Counted from the stretch's first letter, positions 16,665 through 25,959 are shown. The stretch: DNA of 64,000 nt from JAGQIB01 sp041393395 (GCA_041393395.1 JAWKKG010000008.1:248001-312000), one strand, 5' to 3'. Notes: generated from the letters alone by a model not told the origin. Numbers and translations are program-made.

Positions 16665-16724
16665 AGTCGCGCCGGGGCCGGTCGATCGTGCCCCCGAACC
16701 ACGACACGACGCCCGGCGCGTACC

Positions 16725-16755
16725 GCCCCCCGGTCACCGACCGGGGGGCTTTCTC
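16725..16755 (+). terminator. Rho-independent terminator of the TonB receptor operon
   Basis: Perfect 11-bp stem GCCCCCCGGTC with GACCGGGGGGC (16725-16735 and 16739-16749), 3-nt loop, followed by TTTCTC on the plus strand. Confidence 0.85.
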
Positions 16756-16777
16756 GTGCGCGTGCCCCCCGCGTGCC

Positions 16778-17554
16778 TCAGGCGGACGCGAACGCCATCA
16801 GCGAGAAGATCGCACCGTCCGGGTCCGCGATCACGGCGAAGCGTCCCACGTTCGGAATGTCCGTGGGCGGGTGCACGATCTGGCCACCGAGCTCCGCGGC
16901 CCGCTGCGCCGCCCGGTCGGTGTTCTCCACCGCGACGTACGTCATCCAGTGCGACGGAAGATCCCCCATCTCAGGCAGGCACTGCATCGCCCCGCCCACC
17001 GACATCTCGCCGTTCTTGAACAGCGTGTAGTCCATCCCCTCGTCCCATGTCTCGAGCTCCCAGCCGAACAGCGCGGAGTAGAACGCGGTCGCCTCCACCT
17101 TGTCGCGCGACACGAGCTCGAACCAGCACGGCGTGCCGGGGACTCCCATCGGTGCGGTCGACGGCTCGTGCGCCTGCCACACCGCGAGCACCGCGCCCGT
17201 CGGGTCCTGGATGACGCCCATGCGCCCGTGCTCCATCACGTCGTGCGGGCCCATGAGAACCTTGCCGCCGAACTCCTCGGCCCGCTCCAGCGCCTCGTCG
17301 CAGCTCGCCACGAGAACGTACGGGAGCCAGTGCGCGGGCACCCCCTGCTCGCGCTGGATCGGCATCAGATCGTAGAGACCGGCGACCTCGTTTCCTTCCC
17401 GCTCGAGCAGGTAGTAGGTGCCCTGGGGCATCGGCGCCTCGCGCACCGCCCAGCCGAACAGATCGCGATAGAACGGAACGGTTTTTCGCGCATCCTGCGA
17501 TGCCACCTCGACCCAGCAGAATGCTCCCGGCGCGCGGACTTCCACCTCGGCCAT
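16778..17554 (-). CDS. VOC-superfamily protein with two glyoxalase-like domains
   Basis: 258 residues made of two vicinal-oxygen-chelate modules of about 125 residues each: GAFCWVEVASQDARKTVPFYRDLFGW starts the first and GTPCWFELVSRDKVEATAFYSALFGW the second. Each ends with an I-x-D-P-x-G-A block (VIQDPTGAVLAVWQ and VIADPDGAIFSLMAF). This layout is that of the CFP30B/27-kDa antigen group of VOC proteins, annotated as hydroxylases or glyoxalase-like proteins but mostly without a proven substrate. AGGAGG lies 5 nt before ATG 17554. It stands alone, converging on the TonB operon. Confidence 0.9.
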   Translation of the reverse strand: MAEVEVRAPGAFCWVEVASQDARKTVPFYRDLFGWAVREAPMPQGTYYLLEREGNEVAGLYDLMPIQREQGVPAHWLPYVLVASCDEALERAEEFGGKVLMGPHDVMEHGRMGVIQDPTGAVLAVWQAHEPSTAPMGVPGTPCWFELVSRDKVEATAFYSALFGWELETWDEGMDYTLFKNGEMSVGGAMQCLPEMGDLPSHWMTYVAVENTDRAAQRAAELGGQIVHPPTDIPNVGRFAVIADPDGAIFSLMAFASA

Positions 17555-17740
17555 GGGTTCCTCCTCGCCTCTCGGCCCGAGCCGGTCCCCGCCCTCACGG
17601 GGACCGGAAAGCTCGAAGGGATTCTAAGGACCCGACCGGCGTGATCCCAGCCCCGATCCGGGATCGGACCTCGATCGGGGTCCGGACACGCCCTGACGGG
17701 GATGAACCCCCGGCCTCCCGAGCCTTCGCTCCGTGGCGGA

Positions 17741-17769
17741 TTCAAACGGACCGCCCGATCCGGTAAGAT
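17741..17769 (+). promoter_or_regulatory. Candidate sigma-70-like promoter of the secreted metallopeptidase
   Basis: TTCAAA (17741-17746), a 17-bp spacer and TAAGAT (17764-17769), predicting a start near 17776 and a leader of about 60 nt. Spacing is ideal; the boxes match the consensus 4 of 6 and 4-5 of 6. Confidence 0.45.
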
Positions 17770-17835
17770 CCGAGAGATGCCCGGCGCGGTCGCTCCGGGC
17801 CGAACCGCCACCTCGACGCCCCGAAGGAGACCCGC

Positions 17836-20808
17836 ATGCGGATCGCCCGCCCCTTGACGGTTCTGCCGCTCCTCTGGCTCTTCGCCTCGCCCGGCTTCGC
17901 CGTCGAGCGCGTCCCGGCCCAGGAACGCCTCGTGTTCCCGCTCGCGTGGGAAGCGACGTCGCACGCCAGGCCGTTCCGCCCCGTCTCCGAATCCGCCCTC
18001 GGCCGTTCCATCGCGCTGCCCTCGAACTGGCAGATGCAGACCGATCGTCGCACGGGAACCGCGCACTTCGCGTACGGCTCCGGCATCCGACTCGCGAACC
18101 GGATCTCCACCGAAGCGCAGGCCGAGAATCTCGCGATCTCGTTCGCGCTGAGCCAGTCCGAGGCGCTCGGCCTGCGGGCCGACAACTTCGAGACGCGCGC
18201 CGTGGTCCACGCCCGCGGCAAGTGGGTCGTTCACTTCCAGCAGCGGGAGACCGGCCTTCCGGTCTGGCACGCGTCGGCGTTCGTCGCCCTGGGTGACGAC
18301 GGCTTCGTGATCGCGACCGGCTCGTCCTTCTTCCCTGCACAGGAGAGCGGAATCGCGCGCGCTTCGATCTCGGGCGAGGACGCGCTCGCGAACTCGGCCT
18401 CCGATCTCGGCACGGCGATCCGCACCGACCGGCCGACGGAAACGGCGCTCTGGCTCGTGCCGGTGCCGGGCGACAGCGAGTGGATGCTCGCGCCGGCCTG
18501 GCGGACTCAGTTCGAGGCGGAGGAGCCCTTCGGTGTGTGGGAGTCCCTCGTGCACGCGAACACCGGCGAGATCCTCGCGCGGGAGAACCTGATCTGCCCG
18601 ATCGAGGTGGTCGGCAACGTCGACGGCATGACGCAGGACTTCTCCTACTGCGACGGCACCAGCGATCGACCGATGCGCAACGTCCGAGTCAACGTGAGTG
18701 GCGGCTCGAACGACCTCACGGACGAGAACGGCGACTTCGTGATCGCGAACGCGGGCAGCACCCCGGTCACCGTGACGGCCGCCCTGAACGGCCAGAACTT
18801 CAACGTCAACCGGTTCTCCGGTCTCGGCGCCGACGCGTCGTTCAGCGGCTCCGCCACTCCGGGCACGCCCCTTCAGATCACCTGGACGACGGCGAACGCA
18901 CGGCAGGATGAGATCGACACCTACTTCCACGCCGAGCGGGCCCACCAGTTCATGATCGACATCGACACGGCGTTCGACACCGTGAACCTTCCGCACCCGA
19001 TGATCGCCACCGTGGGCCGGACGGACAACATCTGCCCGGGCAACGCGTGGTACTCGATCGCGGGCCGCAACATCAACTTCTGTGCGGCCTCCGGCAGCTG
19101 GGCGAACACCGGCGAGCTCGGCAACGTGATCTACCACGAGTACGGGCACGGCGTCTCCGCCGAGGTCTACGCGATCCACGGCGCCAACCTCCCGACCGGC
19201 GACATGCACGAGGGCAACTCCGACGTCATCGCGAACTTCATCGATCGCACCTCCGTCGTGGGGATCGGCTTCACGAACTGCTCCGCCGGAATCCGCAACG
19301 CGGACAACGACCTGCAGTGGCCGTCCGACAACGACGGGGGCCACTACGGCGGGCAGATCATCGCAGGCTTCTACTGGGATTCGTGGCAGGCGATGCTCGC
19401 GGCGCTTCCGCAGAGCGAGGCGGACCAGGCGGCCTGGGACGGCTGGCATTTCGCGCGCTGGCTCGGCCAGCCGCTGAACCAGCAGGACCAGGTCACGTGG
19501 ACGTTCCTCGCGGATGACGACGACTCGAACCTCGACAACGGCACGCCGCACCACGAGTTCTTCCGGCTCGGCGCGGACAACCACAACTTCTCTTGGCCGG
19601 CGATCACGGTGGGTGTCTTCATCAACCATCAGAAGCTCGGCCACACGACGAACGGTTCGCTCGGCTTCGACGTCGTGGCCGACATCCAGGGCGTCGGCGT
19701 GACCCTCGACCCGACCTCGCCGACGGTGTTCTACCGCGTGAACGACGGCAGCTGGCAGTCGCTCGCGATGGCGGCGACGGGGACACCGAACGAGTTCTCC
19801 GCGCACATCCCGGCGCAGTCGAACTTCGCGGAGCTCGACTACTACGTGTACGCGGCGGACACGAACGCGAACGCGACCACGAACCCGGACAACGCGCCCT
19901 CCGTGTTCCACTCGTTCGACGTCGTGTTCGACTACGACGGCGGTGAGTCCGGTCCCGGCCTGTGGACCGCGGGCGTCGCCGGCGACACGGCCACCAAGGG
20001 CCAGTGGGAGCTGGCCGATCCGGTCGCCACGCTCGCCCAGCCCGGGGATCAGACGACGCCCGGCGGAACCATGGCCTGGATCACCGGGCAGTGCGGTCCG
20101 CCGAACTGCACCGGCTCCTGCGTCATGCCGCAGGAGAACGGCTGCAACGACGTCGACAACGGCGTCACCTCGCTCCTCTCGCCGGTGTACGACGTGTCCG
20201 GCTCGACCGCGGCGAAGGTCAAGTTCGACTACTGGCTGTCGAACGACACGGGCCTCTCCCCCGGCCACGATCCGATCAAGGTCGACGTCTCCAACGACGG
20301 CGGCTCGACGTGGACGAGCGTCCTGAACACGACGGTCTCCACGAACGCCTGGGTCCCGTACGAATTCGACCTGCTCGCGTACTTCGCCACGCCGAACCTG
20401 GTGCGGCTCCGCTTCCAGGCGTCCGATTCCGGCATCGACTCCGTGGTCGAGGCGGCGATCGACGAGTTCCGGATCCTCGCGAACCTCGGCGGCCCGACCG
20501 ACACGCCGGAGTTGCCGACGGCACTCCCGCGCGCGCTCTCGCTCTCGCAGAACCGCCCGAACCCGTTCGACGCCTCGACGTCGGTGGAGTTCGCACTGCC
20601 GAAGCCGGGCCACGTGTCGCTCACCGTGCACGACGTCGCGGGCCGCACGGTCGCGGTGCTCCAGGACGGCGTGCAGGATGCGGGCGTGCACCGCGCCCAG
20701 TGGGACGGTCGGGACACCACGGGCCGTCAGGTCGCGGCCGGCATCTACTTCACGCGGCTGACCGTGAACGGCGAGACGCGCACGAAGAAGATGACGCTCT
20801 TGCCGTAA
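17836..20808 (+). CDS. Secreted fungalysin-like (M36-type) metallopeptidase with sorting-type domain
   Basis: 990 residues. A signal peptide (1-23) is followed by an FTP-like propeptide region (VVHARGKWVVHFQQRETGLPVWHASAFV, to about 250). A carboxypeptidase-regulatory-like insert (VRVNVSGGSNDLTDENGDFVIANAGSTP) comes next. The catalytic domain has H434-E-Y-G-H438 and the third zinc ligand E459 in H-E-G-N-S-D-V, the same arrangement as fungalysin HEYxH / EGxSD. A jelly-roll region (KVKFDYWLSNDTG, WVPYEFDLLAYF) and the C-terminal FlgD-like sorting-type module (NRPNPFDASTSVEFALPKPG to the end) follow. It is an extracellular protease. It has its own promoter-like sequence and terminator. Peptidase class strongly supported; M36 assignment is from the motif pair. 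Confidence 0.87.
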   Translation: MRIARPLTVLPLLWLFASPGFAVERVPAQERLVFPLAWEATSHARPFRPVSESALGRSIALPSNWQMQTDRRTGTAHFAYGSGIRLANRISTEAQAENLAISFALSQSEALGLRADNFETRAVVHARGKWVVHFQQRETGLPVWHASAFVALGDDGFVIATGSSFFPAQESGIARASISGEDALANSASDLGTAIRTDRPTETALWLVPVPGDSEWMLAPAWRTQFEAEEPFGVWESLVHANTGEILARENLICPIEVVGNVDGMTQDFSYCDGTSDRPMRNVRVNVSGGSNDLTDENGDFVIANAGSTPVTVTAALNGQNFNVNRFSGLGADASFSGSATPGTPLQITWTTANARQDEIDTYFHAERAHQFMIDIDTAFDTVNLPHPMIATVGRTDNICPGNAWYSIAGRNINFCAASGSWANTGELGNVIYHEYGHGVSAEVYAIHGANLPTGDMHEGNSDVIANFIDRTSVVGIGFTNCSAGIRNADNDLQWPSDNDGGHYGGQIIAGFYWDSWQAMLAALPQSEADQAAWDGWHFARWLGQPLNQQDQVTWTFLADDDDSNLDNGTPHHEFFRLGADNHNFSWPAITVGVFINHQKLGHTTNGSLGFDVVADIQGVGVTLDPTSPTVFYRVNDGSWQSLAMAATGTPNEFSAHIPAQSNFAELDYYVYAADTNANATTNPDNAPSVFHSFDVVFDYDGGESGPGLWTAGVAGDTATKGQWELADPVATLAQPGDQTTPGGTMAWITGQCGPPNCTGSCVMPQENGCNDVDNGVTSLLSPVYDVSGSTAAKVKFDYWLSNDTGLSPGHDPIKVDVSNDGGSTWTSVLNTTVSTNAWVPYEFDLLAYFATPNLVRLRFQASDSGIDSVVEAAIDEFRILANLGGPTDTPELPTALPRALSLSQNRPNPFDASTSVEFALPKPGHVSLTVHDVAGRTVAVLQDGVQDAGVHRAQWDGRDTTGRQVAAGIYFTRLTVNGETRTKKMTLLP

Positions 20809-20832
20809 CGCACGAACCGCACCATCATCACC

Positions 20833-20868
20833 GGCGCCCGGGGTCTCGATCCCGGGCGCCTTCTTTTT
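20833..20868 (+). terminator. Rho-independent terminator after the metallopeptidase
   Basis: Perfect 10-bp stem GGCGCCCGGG with CCCGGGCGCC (20833-20842 and 20851-20860), 8-nt loop, then TTCTTTTT. Confidence 0.92.
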
Positions 20869-20886
20869 GGGGGAGGTCCGCCGGCC

Positions 20887-21624
20887 ATGCGATGGATCGT
20901 GGGCGACGTTCACGGATGCGTTCGCGAAGTGGAGGATCTCCTGCGGGAGATCGCATTCCGCCCGGGCCGCGACGAACTCTGGGGAACGGGCGATCTCGTG
21001 AACCGCGGGCCGGACTCGCTTGCGGTGCTGCGCCTCTGGCGCGAGATCGGTGCGGATTCCGTACTCGGAAACCACGATCTGCACGTGGTGCGGGCCGCGG
21101 CGGAAGTCGTGTCACGCCGATCCGACGACACGCTGGACGAGCTGCTCGCCGCGCCGGACGCGCCGGAGCTGCTCCGCTGGCTCGGCGCACGCCCCGTGCT
21201 CGTGGTCTGGCCGCGAGTCGCCCTCGTGCATGCCGCGCTTCATCCCGCCTGGACCGATCTCCGCGCCCAGGCCGCCGCGTTCGCATCACGGGCGGACGGA
21301 GTGGCGCGGGCCGCCGACCCGGACGCCCTTTTCGCGCTGCTCGCGCGCTGCTGCCTCCCGGACGGCGCGCGCGTCAAGCACACGGGGGCGCCGGCGGAAT
21401 GCCCGGAGGACTCGCTCCCGTGGGACCACTACTACCGCGGCGATCGTTTCGTGGTGTTCGGGCACTGGGCTCGGCGCGGCGCGGATCGGACCGAGCGGGT
21501 GCTGTGCCTGGACTCGGGCTGCGCCTACGGCGGCGCGCTCAGCGCGTGGAGCCCGGACGAGGATCTGCTGGTCCAGGTTCCGTCCCGCTCGCCGCGAGCG
21601 CTTCCGCCAGCGCACGACGCGTGA
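20887..21624 (+). CDS. ApaH-like calcineurin-type phosphoesterase
   Basis: 245 residues. All metal-site motifs of the ApaH/PrpE-type phosphoesterases are present: G-D-V-H-G-C near the start, G-D-L-V-N-R-G-P-D-S, G-N-H-D, and the late VFGHWA. ApaH hydrolyses Ap4A and other dinucleoside polyphosphates (and NAD/NpnN RNA caps) to nucleoside diphosphates. The protein is about 30 residues shorter than E. coli ApaH, so the substrate range is uncertain. GGGGGAGG lies 10 nt upstream of ATG 20887. The last 86 nt overlap the 3' end of the convergent SGNH/TPR gene. Confidence 0.88.
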   Translation: MRWIVGDVHGCVREVEDLLREIAFRPGRDELWGTGDLVNRGPDSLAVLRLWREIGADSVLGNHDLHVVRAAAEVVSRRSDDTLDELLAAPDAPELLRWLGARPVLVVWPRVALVHAALHPAWTDLRAQAAAFASRADGVARAADPDALFALLARCCLPDGARVKHTGAPAECPEDSLPWDHYYRGDRFVVFGHWARRGADRTERVLCLDSGCAYGGALSAWSPDEDLLVQVPSRSPRALPPAHDA

Positions 21625-23056
21625 GCTCGTCCTCCGGCGCGAGCGAGAGCGCGCGTTCCAGCGGACGTCTCGCGTCGTTCGCCCGGCCGAGTTGCAGGAG
21701 CGTCACGCCGACGTTCCGGTGTCCCTCCGCGAGCTCGGGCTCCAGCTGCACCGCGATCAGGAACTCCCGCAGGGCGTCCGGGAGATCGCCGCGACTGCGC
21801 AGCGCGACGCCGAGATTGTGGTGCGCCTCGGCGAGCCGGGGCTCGGCCTCCACCGCGGCCCGGTAGGCCGCGATCGCCTCGTCGAGACGTCCCTGGGCGA
21901 GGAGCTCGTTGCCGGTGTTCACGTCGCGACGCTGATCCGCGGCTCCGCTCGCTCCCGGCAACTCGCCGCCGAGCCGACGCGCGAGCTCCACGGCTGCCGG
22001 CGCCGGCTCCCGCGCCGATCCCACCGGGCGCGCCCCCGGCAGCTCCGCGGCCAGGATGTCGGCCGCGACGCGCGCCCCGTACGGATTCGGATGCACGCGA
22101 TCGCCGATCGTGAAACGTCGGCGGGCACCTTCCGGCCCGCCGGCGAGTCGCCACTCCTCGCGAAAGCCCGGCGAGAAACGGAAGCTCGCGATCCCGTTTG
22201 CGTCCGCGAGCTCCTCGAAAACGAGCCGGTCCGTACCCGGGAGCGGCGCCGGATCCTCGACCGAATCGTCGGTGAAGCGCGGCCAGATCGCCACGATCGG
22301 ACGGAAACCCTGCTGCCGGGCGAGTTCCGCGAACAGGCGGAAGCCGTCCACGACGTTGTTCTCGCCGATCGCCTCGTGGTTGACGCCCTCGGGGTCGACG
22401 TCCGTGCGGTATTCGAACCAGTCGAGCCGCACCGCGAGCGCCCGGAACGCCGCGGAGTGCCGGTAGGCGAAATCGACGGCCGGCGGGCGCGACCGGGCGG
22501 AGCCCAGGCGGAAGGCCGCGTAGTTGAAGTTGCGGAAGTCGTTCTGCGTCACGAAGAGCACCACGACGTCCGGATCGAACGCGAGTCCCTTCACCCGCAG
22601 CAGCTCGACCTTCGCGCGGGTGCAGTAGGCGCTCACCCCGAAGTTCAGGACCTCGGTCCCGGAGCCGAGACGATTCTCCAGTCGCTGCGTGATCGTGTCC
22701 GAGAGATCCCGGATGCCGACCCCCTCCACGACCGACGCGCCGAGCACCAGGATGCGCGTGACTCCGGGCGGTTTCTGGAGCGTGCGCTCCACGTCGCGCT
22801 GACCGGACGAATTCGTGGAGGGGTAGCTGCGGGCGAGGTCCGCGTGATCGTCGCGCCAGTCCGGCTTGAGCTCGAACCCGAGGATCGGATTCTCCGAGCG
22901 CCGGTACACCGTGGACTCGTCGTTCGTCACGTCGATGAAGCGCAGGTCCGGCGCGAGGCCCGTGACGCGGACCGCGAGTTCCACCAGCGGGAGCGCGAGA
23001 AGGACGCCGAGTACGGCGACCACGGGACCGGAGAGCGACGGACCGCGACTCATCAT
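21539..23056 (-). CDS. SGNH/GDSL hydrolase with C-terminal TPR repeats
   Basis: 505 residues. A single N-terminal membrane anchor (VVAVLGVLLALPLVELAVRV) leads into an SGNH fold: the nucleophile block RILVLGASVVEG, TQNDFRN for the Asn of block III, and D-R-V-H-P-N-P-Y-G for the catalytic Asp-x-x-His. From about residue 370 to the end come three TPR units (TGNELLAQGRLDEAIAAYRAAVEAEP, AHHNLGVALRSRGDLPDALREF, GHRNVGVTLLQLGRANDARRPLERAL). Such proteins are usually O-acyl esterases or acyltransferases of surface polysaccharides. The start ATG 23056 lies 1 nt after the stop of the micropeptide gene; it is the last gene of the operon. Confidence 0.85.
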   Translation of the reverse strand: MMSRGPSLSGPVVAVLGVLLALPLVELAVRVTGLAPDLRFIDVTNDESTVYRRSENPILGFELKPDWRDDHADLARSYPSTNSSGQRDVERTLQKPPGVTRILVLGASVVEGVGIRDLSDTITQRLENRLGSGTEVLNFGVSAYCTRAKVELLRVKGLAFDPDVVVLFVTQNDFRNFNYAAFRLGSARSRPPAVDFAYRHSAAFRALAVRLDWFEYRTDVDPEGVNHEAIGENNVVDGFRLFAELARQQGFRPIVAIWPRFTDDSVEDPAPLPGTDRLVFEELADANGIASFRFSPGFREEWRLAGGPEGARRRFTIGDRVHPNPYGARVAADILAAELPGARPVGSAREPAPAAVELARRLGGELPGASGAADQRRDVNTGNELLAQGRLDEAIAAYRAAVEAEPRLAEAHHNLGVALRSRGDLPDALREFLIAVQLEPELAEGHRNVGVTLLQLGRANDARRPLERALSLAPEDELTRRALAEALAASGTEPGPADPRPGSTR

Positions 23057-23057
23057 C

Positions 23058-23192
23058 TCAGTGCAGCAGGTACTGGAACGGCTGCGGCTGCGCCCCGAAG
23101 TGATCGAGCACGACGATCCCCACGAGCACGACCAGCGCGACCACGACCGCAACGATCACGACTCGTCGCAAACCGTTCCTCGCTCCGCTCAT
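23058..23192 (-). CDS. DUF5989-like single-pass membrane micropeptide
   Basis: 44 residues: a basic N-terminus (SGARNGLRR), one transmembrane helix (VVIVAVVVALVVLVGIVVL) and the C-terminal tail FGAQPQPFQYLLH. The layout and the terminal P-F-x-Y-x-L resemble DUF5989, a tiny membrane protein usually found with carbamoyltransferases and SGNH proteins in glycan loci. Its ATG overlaps the upstream SGNH stop (ATGA, 23189-23192) and the next gene begins 1 nt after its stop, so it is certainly part of the operon. Function unknown. Confidence 0.75.
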   Translation of the reverse strand: MSGARNGLRRVVIVAVVVALVVLVGIVVLDHFGAQPQPFQYLLH

Positions 23193-24196
23193 CGTTCGTC
23201 CTCCGTCCAGAGGCGAGGGTCCACCGCTTCCGCCACGGCCCGCGCGATGATCGCGTGACCCCGCGCGTTCGGGTGGACGTCGTTCGTGGCGACGCGGATG
23301 GTCGCCGGGTCGACGTCCCCGAACGCCGGCTCGACCCGGACCACGATCGCGCCGGCGTCCGCCGCGAGGCGCGCCACCCGATCGTACACGTCGCGGAACG
23401 GGCCGTCCGCCGCGAACCCGTGAAACTCGGGGAGGATCACGAACACCCACGGGAGACCGCGTTCGCGGGCCGTGTCGCCGGTGCCGCGGATCGCATCCCG
23501 GAACGCGGGCCAGCCGGGGGCGGTCTCGTCGTAGAGGTCCCGGTAGTAGTCCACGAACGTCGCGGCGGCGCCGGCCCGTCGTCGCAGCAGATCCGCCTTG
23601 CCCCAGAGGAACACGGCGAGACGGGAGCGTGCGAACCAGGGAGGCGAGCGGTACTCGGGCGTCGGCTCGGCGTCGTTGATGTACCAGAACTGGAGGAGGC
23701 CGTCGAGCGGCTGGCCGGCGAGGTGCTCGCGCAGCATCGCCAGCTCCTGCACGGAGTTGTAGTTGCCGTGACCGGTGTTCACGAGCACGAACGGGCGACC
23801 GGTCGCGGCCGACCACTTCTCCTCCAGGAGCTCCGTGAAACGCTGCCCGTAGGGTACGCCCCAGCCGAACGTCACCGAATCGCCGAGGACTCCGAGCCGG
23901 ACCTCGCCGGGCGACTTCTCCGCCGGAATCTCCACGTCCCGGAAGCCGTGCGAGTTCGTGTCGACGTCGACCCCGAAGAATCTTCCGTGCGCATTCGCCT
24001 CGTGGAGGAAGCGGACCCCGGAGTCGGTGTGCGCCTTCATCGCGCGCGCGTACCGGGTGAACTCCACGTCGACGTTCGGCTCGATCGCGGCATAGACCCG
24101 CAGTCCGATCTCGAGCAGGACCGCCACGAGCACGAGCCCGAACAGCATCGCGGAAAGGCCCGCGAGGGTGCCCCGCAGCCGTGACCCGCCGCTCAC
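23189..24196 (-). CDS. Membrane-anchored SGNH/GDSL hydrolase
   Basis: 335 residues. An N-terminal anchor (LAGLSAMLFGLVLVAVLLEIGLRVY) is followed by an extracytoplasmic SGNH domain: VRLGVLGDSVTFGWGVP is block I with the nucleophile Ser, GHGNYNSVQELAML is block II, and N-D-V-H-P-N-A-R-G-H holds the Asp/His of block V. GTG 24196 overlaps the upstream stop as GTGA. The mature domain resembles the lipases/esterases that sit beside DUF5989 in exopolysaccharide loci. It is coupled on both sides, to the TMTC-like gene and to the micropeptide. Confidence 0.87.
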   Translation of the reverse strand: MSGGSRLRGTLAGLSAMLFGLVLVAVLLEIGLRVYAAIEPNVDVEFTRYARAMKAHTDSGVRFLHEANAHGRFFGVDVDTNSHGFRDVEIPAEKSPGEVRLGVLGDSVTFGWGVPYGQRFTELLEEKWSAATGRPFVLVNTGHGNYNSVQELAMLREHLAGQPLDGLLQFWYINDAEPTPEYRSPPWFARSRLAVFLWGKADLLRRRAGAAATFVDYYRDLYDETAPGWPAFRDAIRGTGDTARERGLPWVFVILPEFHGFAADGPFRDVYDRVARLAADAGAIVVRVEPAFGDVDPATIRVATNDVHPNARGHAIIARAVAEAVDPRLWTEDER

Positions 24197-25959
24197 GATC
24201 CGGACTCCCCGAGCGCCTGCCGGAGCGCGGCCAGCACTCCCGGCGCCTCGGGATGGCTCGGGTCGAGCTGCAGGACCGCCTGCACCTCGAACTCGGCGGC
24301 CTCCAGTTCTCCGAGGCGCACGAGGATCTTCGCGAGCGTCCAGTGCGCGAGGACGTCGTTCGGTTCGATCCGGACCGCGTCCTCCAACGCCTGCCGTGCC
24401 CCGATCGGATCGTCGAGCTGCGCGCGTGCCACTCCCACCAGAAGATGCGCGCGGGCGATCTCCGGGTGACGCTCCATCACCCAGCTCGCGGCCTCGAGCG
24501 CCTCCGGCGCGTCCTCGGTCTGCAGCAGCGCCGATGCGAGATTCAACCGCGCCTCCACGTACTCGGGATAGACCTCGATCGCGCGCCGGTACTGTTCCGC
24601 CGCCTCTCCCCAGCGTTGCATCCCCTCGTACTGGCGTCCCAGGTTGCGGTACGCGAGCGCATAGTCCGGGCGGAGACGCACCGCGTCGAGGAAGTGCTGC
24701 TCCGCGACTTCCAGCTCGCCGCGCCGCGCGTGGATGATCGCGACCTGGTGATGCGCGACCCACGACGCGGGATCGACGTCGAGCACATGCTGCCACATCG
24801 TCTCCGGCGAGCGGTAACGCTCCGCCTGCCGGTGCGCGAGCGCGGTCGAACCGGCGAGCGCCACGACGGCGAGTCCGGTGGCCAGGGCGGTCGGGCCGGA
24901 GACGCGTGCCCACGTCGCGATCGTCCCCACGATCAGCGCGAGGAACGCGGGCAGCGCGAGGTACGCCCAGTGATCCGCCACCCGCGCATAGAGCGTGTAG
25001 TACATCGGCACGAATCCGAGCGTGGGCGCGAGGGCCACGATCGCCACGACGGCGGCGACGAGCGGTCCCCGGCGACCACGGCGTGCGAGCCACGCGAACA
25101 CCGCGAACACGACGACCGCGATCGCGGTGCCCGTCACCGCGACCCGCACGGGCGGCGAGTCCCACTGCGGATAGACGATCGGCAGTGGATACGGCACGAG
25201 GGCCTTGCGTGCATAGAGGAGAACGGCCTGCCACGCGATGCCGAGCCGCTCCGCGAACGTCTCGACCGGCAGCGGCTGATTGCCGATCACGCTTCCGGCC
25301 TGCAGCCGCATGGCGAACAGCGCGGATCCGAACGCGAGGGCCACGAACGGAACGATCCGCGCGAAGTCGCGCCGGGAGAGACGACCCCGCACGAGAAAAT
25401 CGAGCGCGAGCGCGACCGCCGGGAACACCACCGCCGACGCCTTCGCGAGGAGCGCGGCCACGAACAGGCCGAGCGCCGCCCCGTACCAGGCACCGCCCTC
25501 CTCGCCGGACCGGGTCCAGGCGAGCAGTGCCCCGACCAGGAGCACGAAGGACAGCGTGTTCTTGAGCTCCGCGATCCACGCGACGCTTCCCACCGCCACC
25601 GGATGGACCGCGAACAGCGCCGCGACGACGAATGCACCGGGAACCCGGAGGCGGCGCAGGAGACGCCACAGGAGCAGTGCTCCGAGCACGTGAAGCGCCA
25701 CGTTCACGGTGTGGTAGCCGAGCGGGTTCTCGCCGAACAGGCGCCACTCCGCCCAGAATGCCAGGGACGTCAGCGGGTAGTAGTCGAACCGATCGGCCTC
25801 GACGAACGCCCGCGCCCAGCCGTCGGGGGCCTGGGTCACGGGGCTGTTCTGGAGCCAGAGCGCGTCGTCCCAGAGGAAGTCGGATTGCCGGAGGGGCGCG
25901 TACACCACGAGCGCCAGGAGGACGATCGCGAGGATTCCGCGGAGCGGGTGGTCGCTCAT
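24193..25959 (-). CDS. TMTC-like polytopic membrane protein with TPR repeats (putative protein O-glycosyltransferase)
   Basis: 588 residues. The N-terminal 360 residues hold about nine membrane segments. The acidic first loop (PLRQSDFLWDDALWLQNSP) and NPLGYHTVNVALHVLGALLLWRLLRRL are typical of GT-C-fold glycosyltransferases of the TMTC/PMT kind; W-D-D provides the acidic pair expected for polyprenyl-phosphate-sugar enzymes. The C-terminal third contains five or six TPR units (WVAHHQVAIIHARRGELEVAEQHF, YRNLGRQYEGMQRWGEAAEQYRRAI and so on). The likely role is transfer of a sugar to secreted proteins, unproven. GGAGG lies 5 nt before ATG 25959. It is the first gene of the operon and lies just downstream of tRNA-Asp and its terminator. 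Confidence 0.82.
   Translation of the reverse strand: MSDHPLRGILAIVLLALVVYAPLRQSDFLWDDALWLQNSPVTQAPDGWARAFVEADRFDYYPLTSLAFWAEWRLFGENPLGYHTVNVALHVLGALLLWRLLRRLRVPGAFVVAALFAVHPVAVGSVAWIAELKNTLSFVLLVGALLAWTRSGEEGGAWYGAALGLFVAALLAKASAVVFPAVALALDFLVRGRLSRRDFARIVPFVALAFGSALFAMRLQAGSVIGNQPLPVETFAERLGIAWQAVLLYARKALVPYPLPIVYPQWDSPPVRVAVTGTAIAVVVFAVFAWLARRGRRGPLVAAVVAIVALAPTLGFVPMYYTLYARVADHWAYLALPAFLALIVGTIATWARVSGPTALATGLAVVALAGSTALAHRQAERYRSPETMWQHVLDVDPASWVAHHQVAIIHARRGELEVAEQHFLDAVRLRPDYALAYRNLGRQYEGMQRWGEAAEQYRRAIEVYPEYVEARLNLASALLQTEDAPEALEAASWVMERHPEIARAHLLVGVARAQLDDPIGARQALEDAVRIEPNDVLAHWTLAKILVRLGELEAAEFEVQAVLQLDPSHPEAPGVLAALRQALGESGS

Noticed and set aside
17365..21084. 1239-codon minus-strand frame opposite the metallopeptidase
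   Set aside because: Shadow frame; no recognisable motif, and the plus strand has HEYGH, sorting-type module and terminator.
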